30,896 nt of DNA, from assembly GCA_023392185.1 (NCBI GenBank), contig JAEVZP010000229.1, positions 1-30,896 of the forward strand, in the 5' to 3' direction. This document shows positions 30,824 through 30,896 of the stretch, piece by piece. A program made the translations under genes and the position numbers. Numbering within the stretch: the first letter of the stretch is position 1; the number at the start of each line of letters is the position of its first letter. A model generated the notes under the pieces. The model worked only from the letters and a program-made list of their open reading frames with translations. It did no database searches and was not told where the DNA came from. This DNA comes from Bacteroidota bacterium. GTDB taxonomy: Bacteria; Bacteroidota; Bacteroidia; Chitinophagales; Chitinophagaceae.

Positions 30824-30896
30824 ATGAAAAACCCGTCGTTCCGGATCAGCCCTGTTGTAGATGCTTTCTGGCAAGACCCGGTCGATTGCACCGAGC
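30824..30896 (+). CDS. Start of an unidentified protein (truncated by window end)
   Basis: The ATG at 30824 opens a frame of 24 codons that runs off the window without a stop (MKNPSFRISPVVDAFWQD...). There is no signal peptide. It is too short to assign. The exact -7 box 8 nt upstream and its position after the ilvE region make it a plausible gene start. Confidence 0.5.
   Translation, partial: MKNPSFRISPVVDAFWQDPVDCTE

Overview
The window is chromosomal DNA of a member of the Bacteroidota, probably from the Chitinophagales/Saprospirales side. Four things point there: two secreted proteins with type IX secretion (T9SS) type A C-terminal sorting domains, a very long DUF4175-type protein, the Bacteroidota-type -7 promoter box TAnnTTTG ahead of many genes, and conserved hypothetical families known to me only from this phylum. 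It is gene-dense and moderately GC-rich. I see no tRNA, rRNA, CRISPR array, transposase, integrase or phage gene.

Layout. 1-332: 3' end of ftsY. 381-2663 (+): a periplasmic phospholipase D/cardiolipin synthase-like protein and a FemAB/GNAT-fold protein. 2670-3968 (-): an exported carboxypeptidase-regulatory-like protein. 3969-4280: a non-coding composite of inverted repeats. 4281-5552 (-): rarA. 5596-6126 (+): an exported thioredoxin-fold protein. 6150-10276 (-): a small membrane protein and the 1174-residue DUF4175 protein. 10277-10771: little or no coding. 10772-11326 (-): a conserved hypothetical. 15736-11510 (-): ddl, a PASTA-repeat membrane protein, a T9SS cargo protein and a rhodanese, closely spaced and probably one operon. 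19703-15930 (-): a SNF2-family ATPase with two SWIM zinc motifs. 21155-19974 (-): a second T9SS cargo protein. 23499-21394 (-): a DUF47/PhoU-like protein and a Pit phosphate transporter, divergent from a phosphate-selective-type porin (23622-24932, +). 28196-24986 (-): ccmE and ccmF. 28328-29374 (+): an arginase/agmatinase-family enzyme. 30558-29488 (-): ilvE. A new + strand gene begins at 30824.

How genes fit together. The porin, Pit carrier and DUF47 protein look like a phosphate (or similar anion) uptake unit spanning outer and inner membranes. ccmE and ccmF belong to System I cytochrome c maturation; this CcmE has cysteine in place of the usual heme-binding histidine. ddl and the PASTA protein link to peptidoglycan.

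The most striking non-genic signal is the palindrome TTTCCGGAAA. I counted 16 perfect copies by eye in 30.9 kb, against about 0.03 expected at equal base frequencies. Eleven are intergenic, usually just downstream of genes. At 4094-4280 it flanks two oppositely oriented GGACCTGACAGGT...GATGCCTGTCAGGTC units at identical 6-nt spacing, like a BIME. I found no complete new multi-gene system; the best leads are this repeat system, a Pit transporter with an inserted PDZ-like domain, the Cys-type CcmE, and -7 boxes placed so close to start codons that leaderless transcripts are likely.
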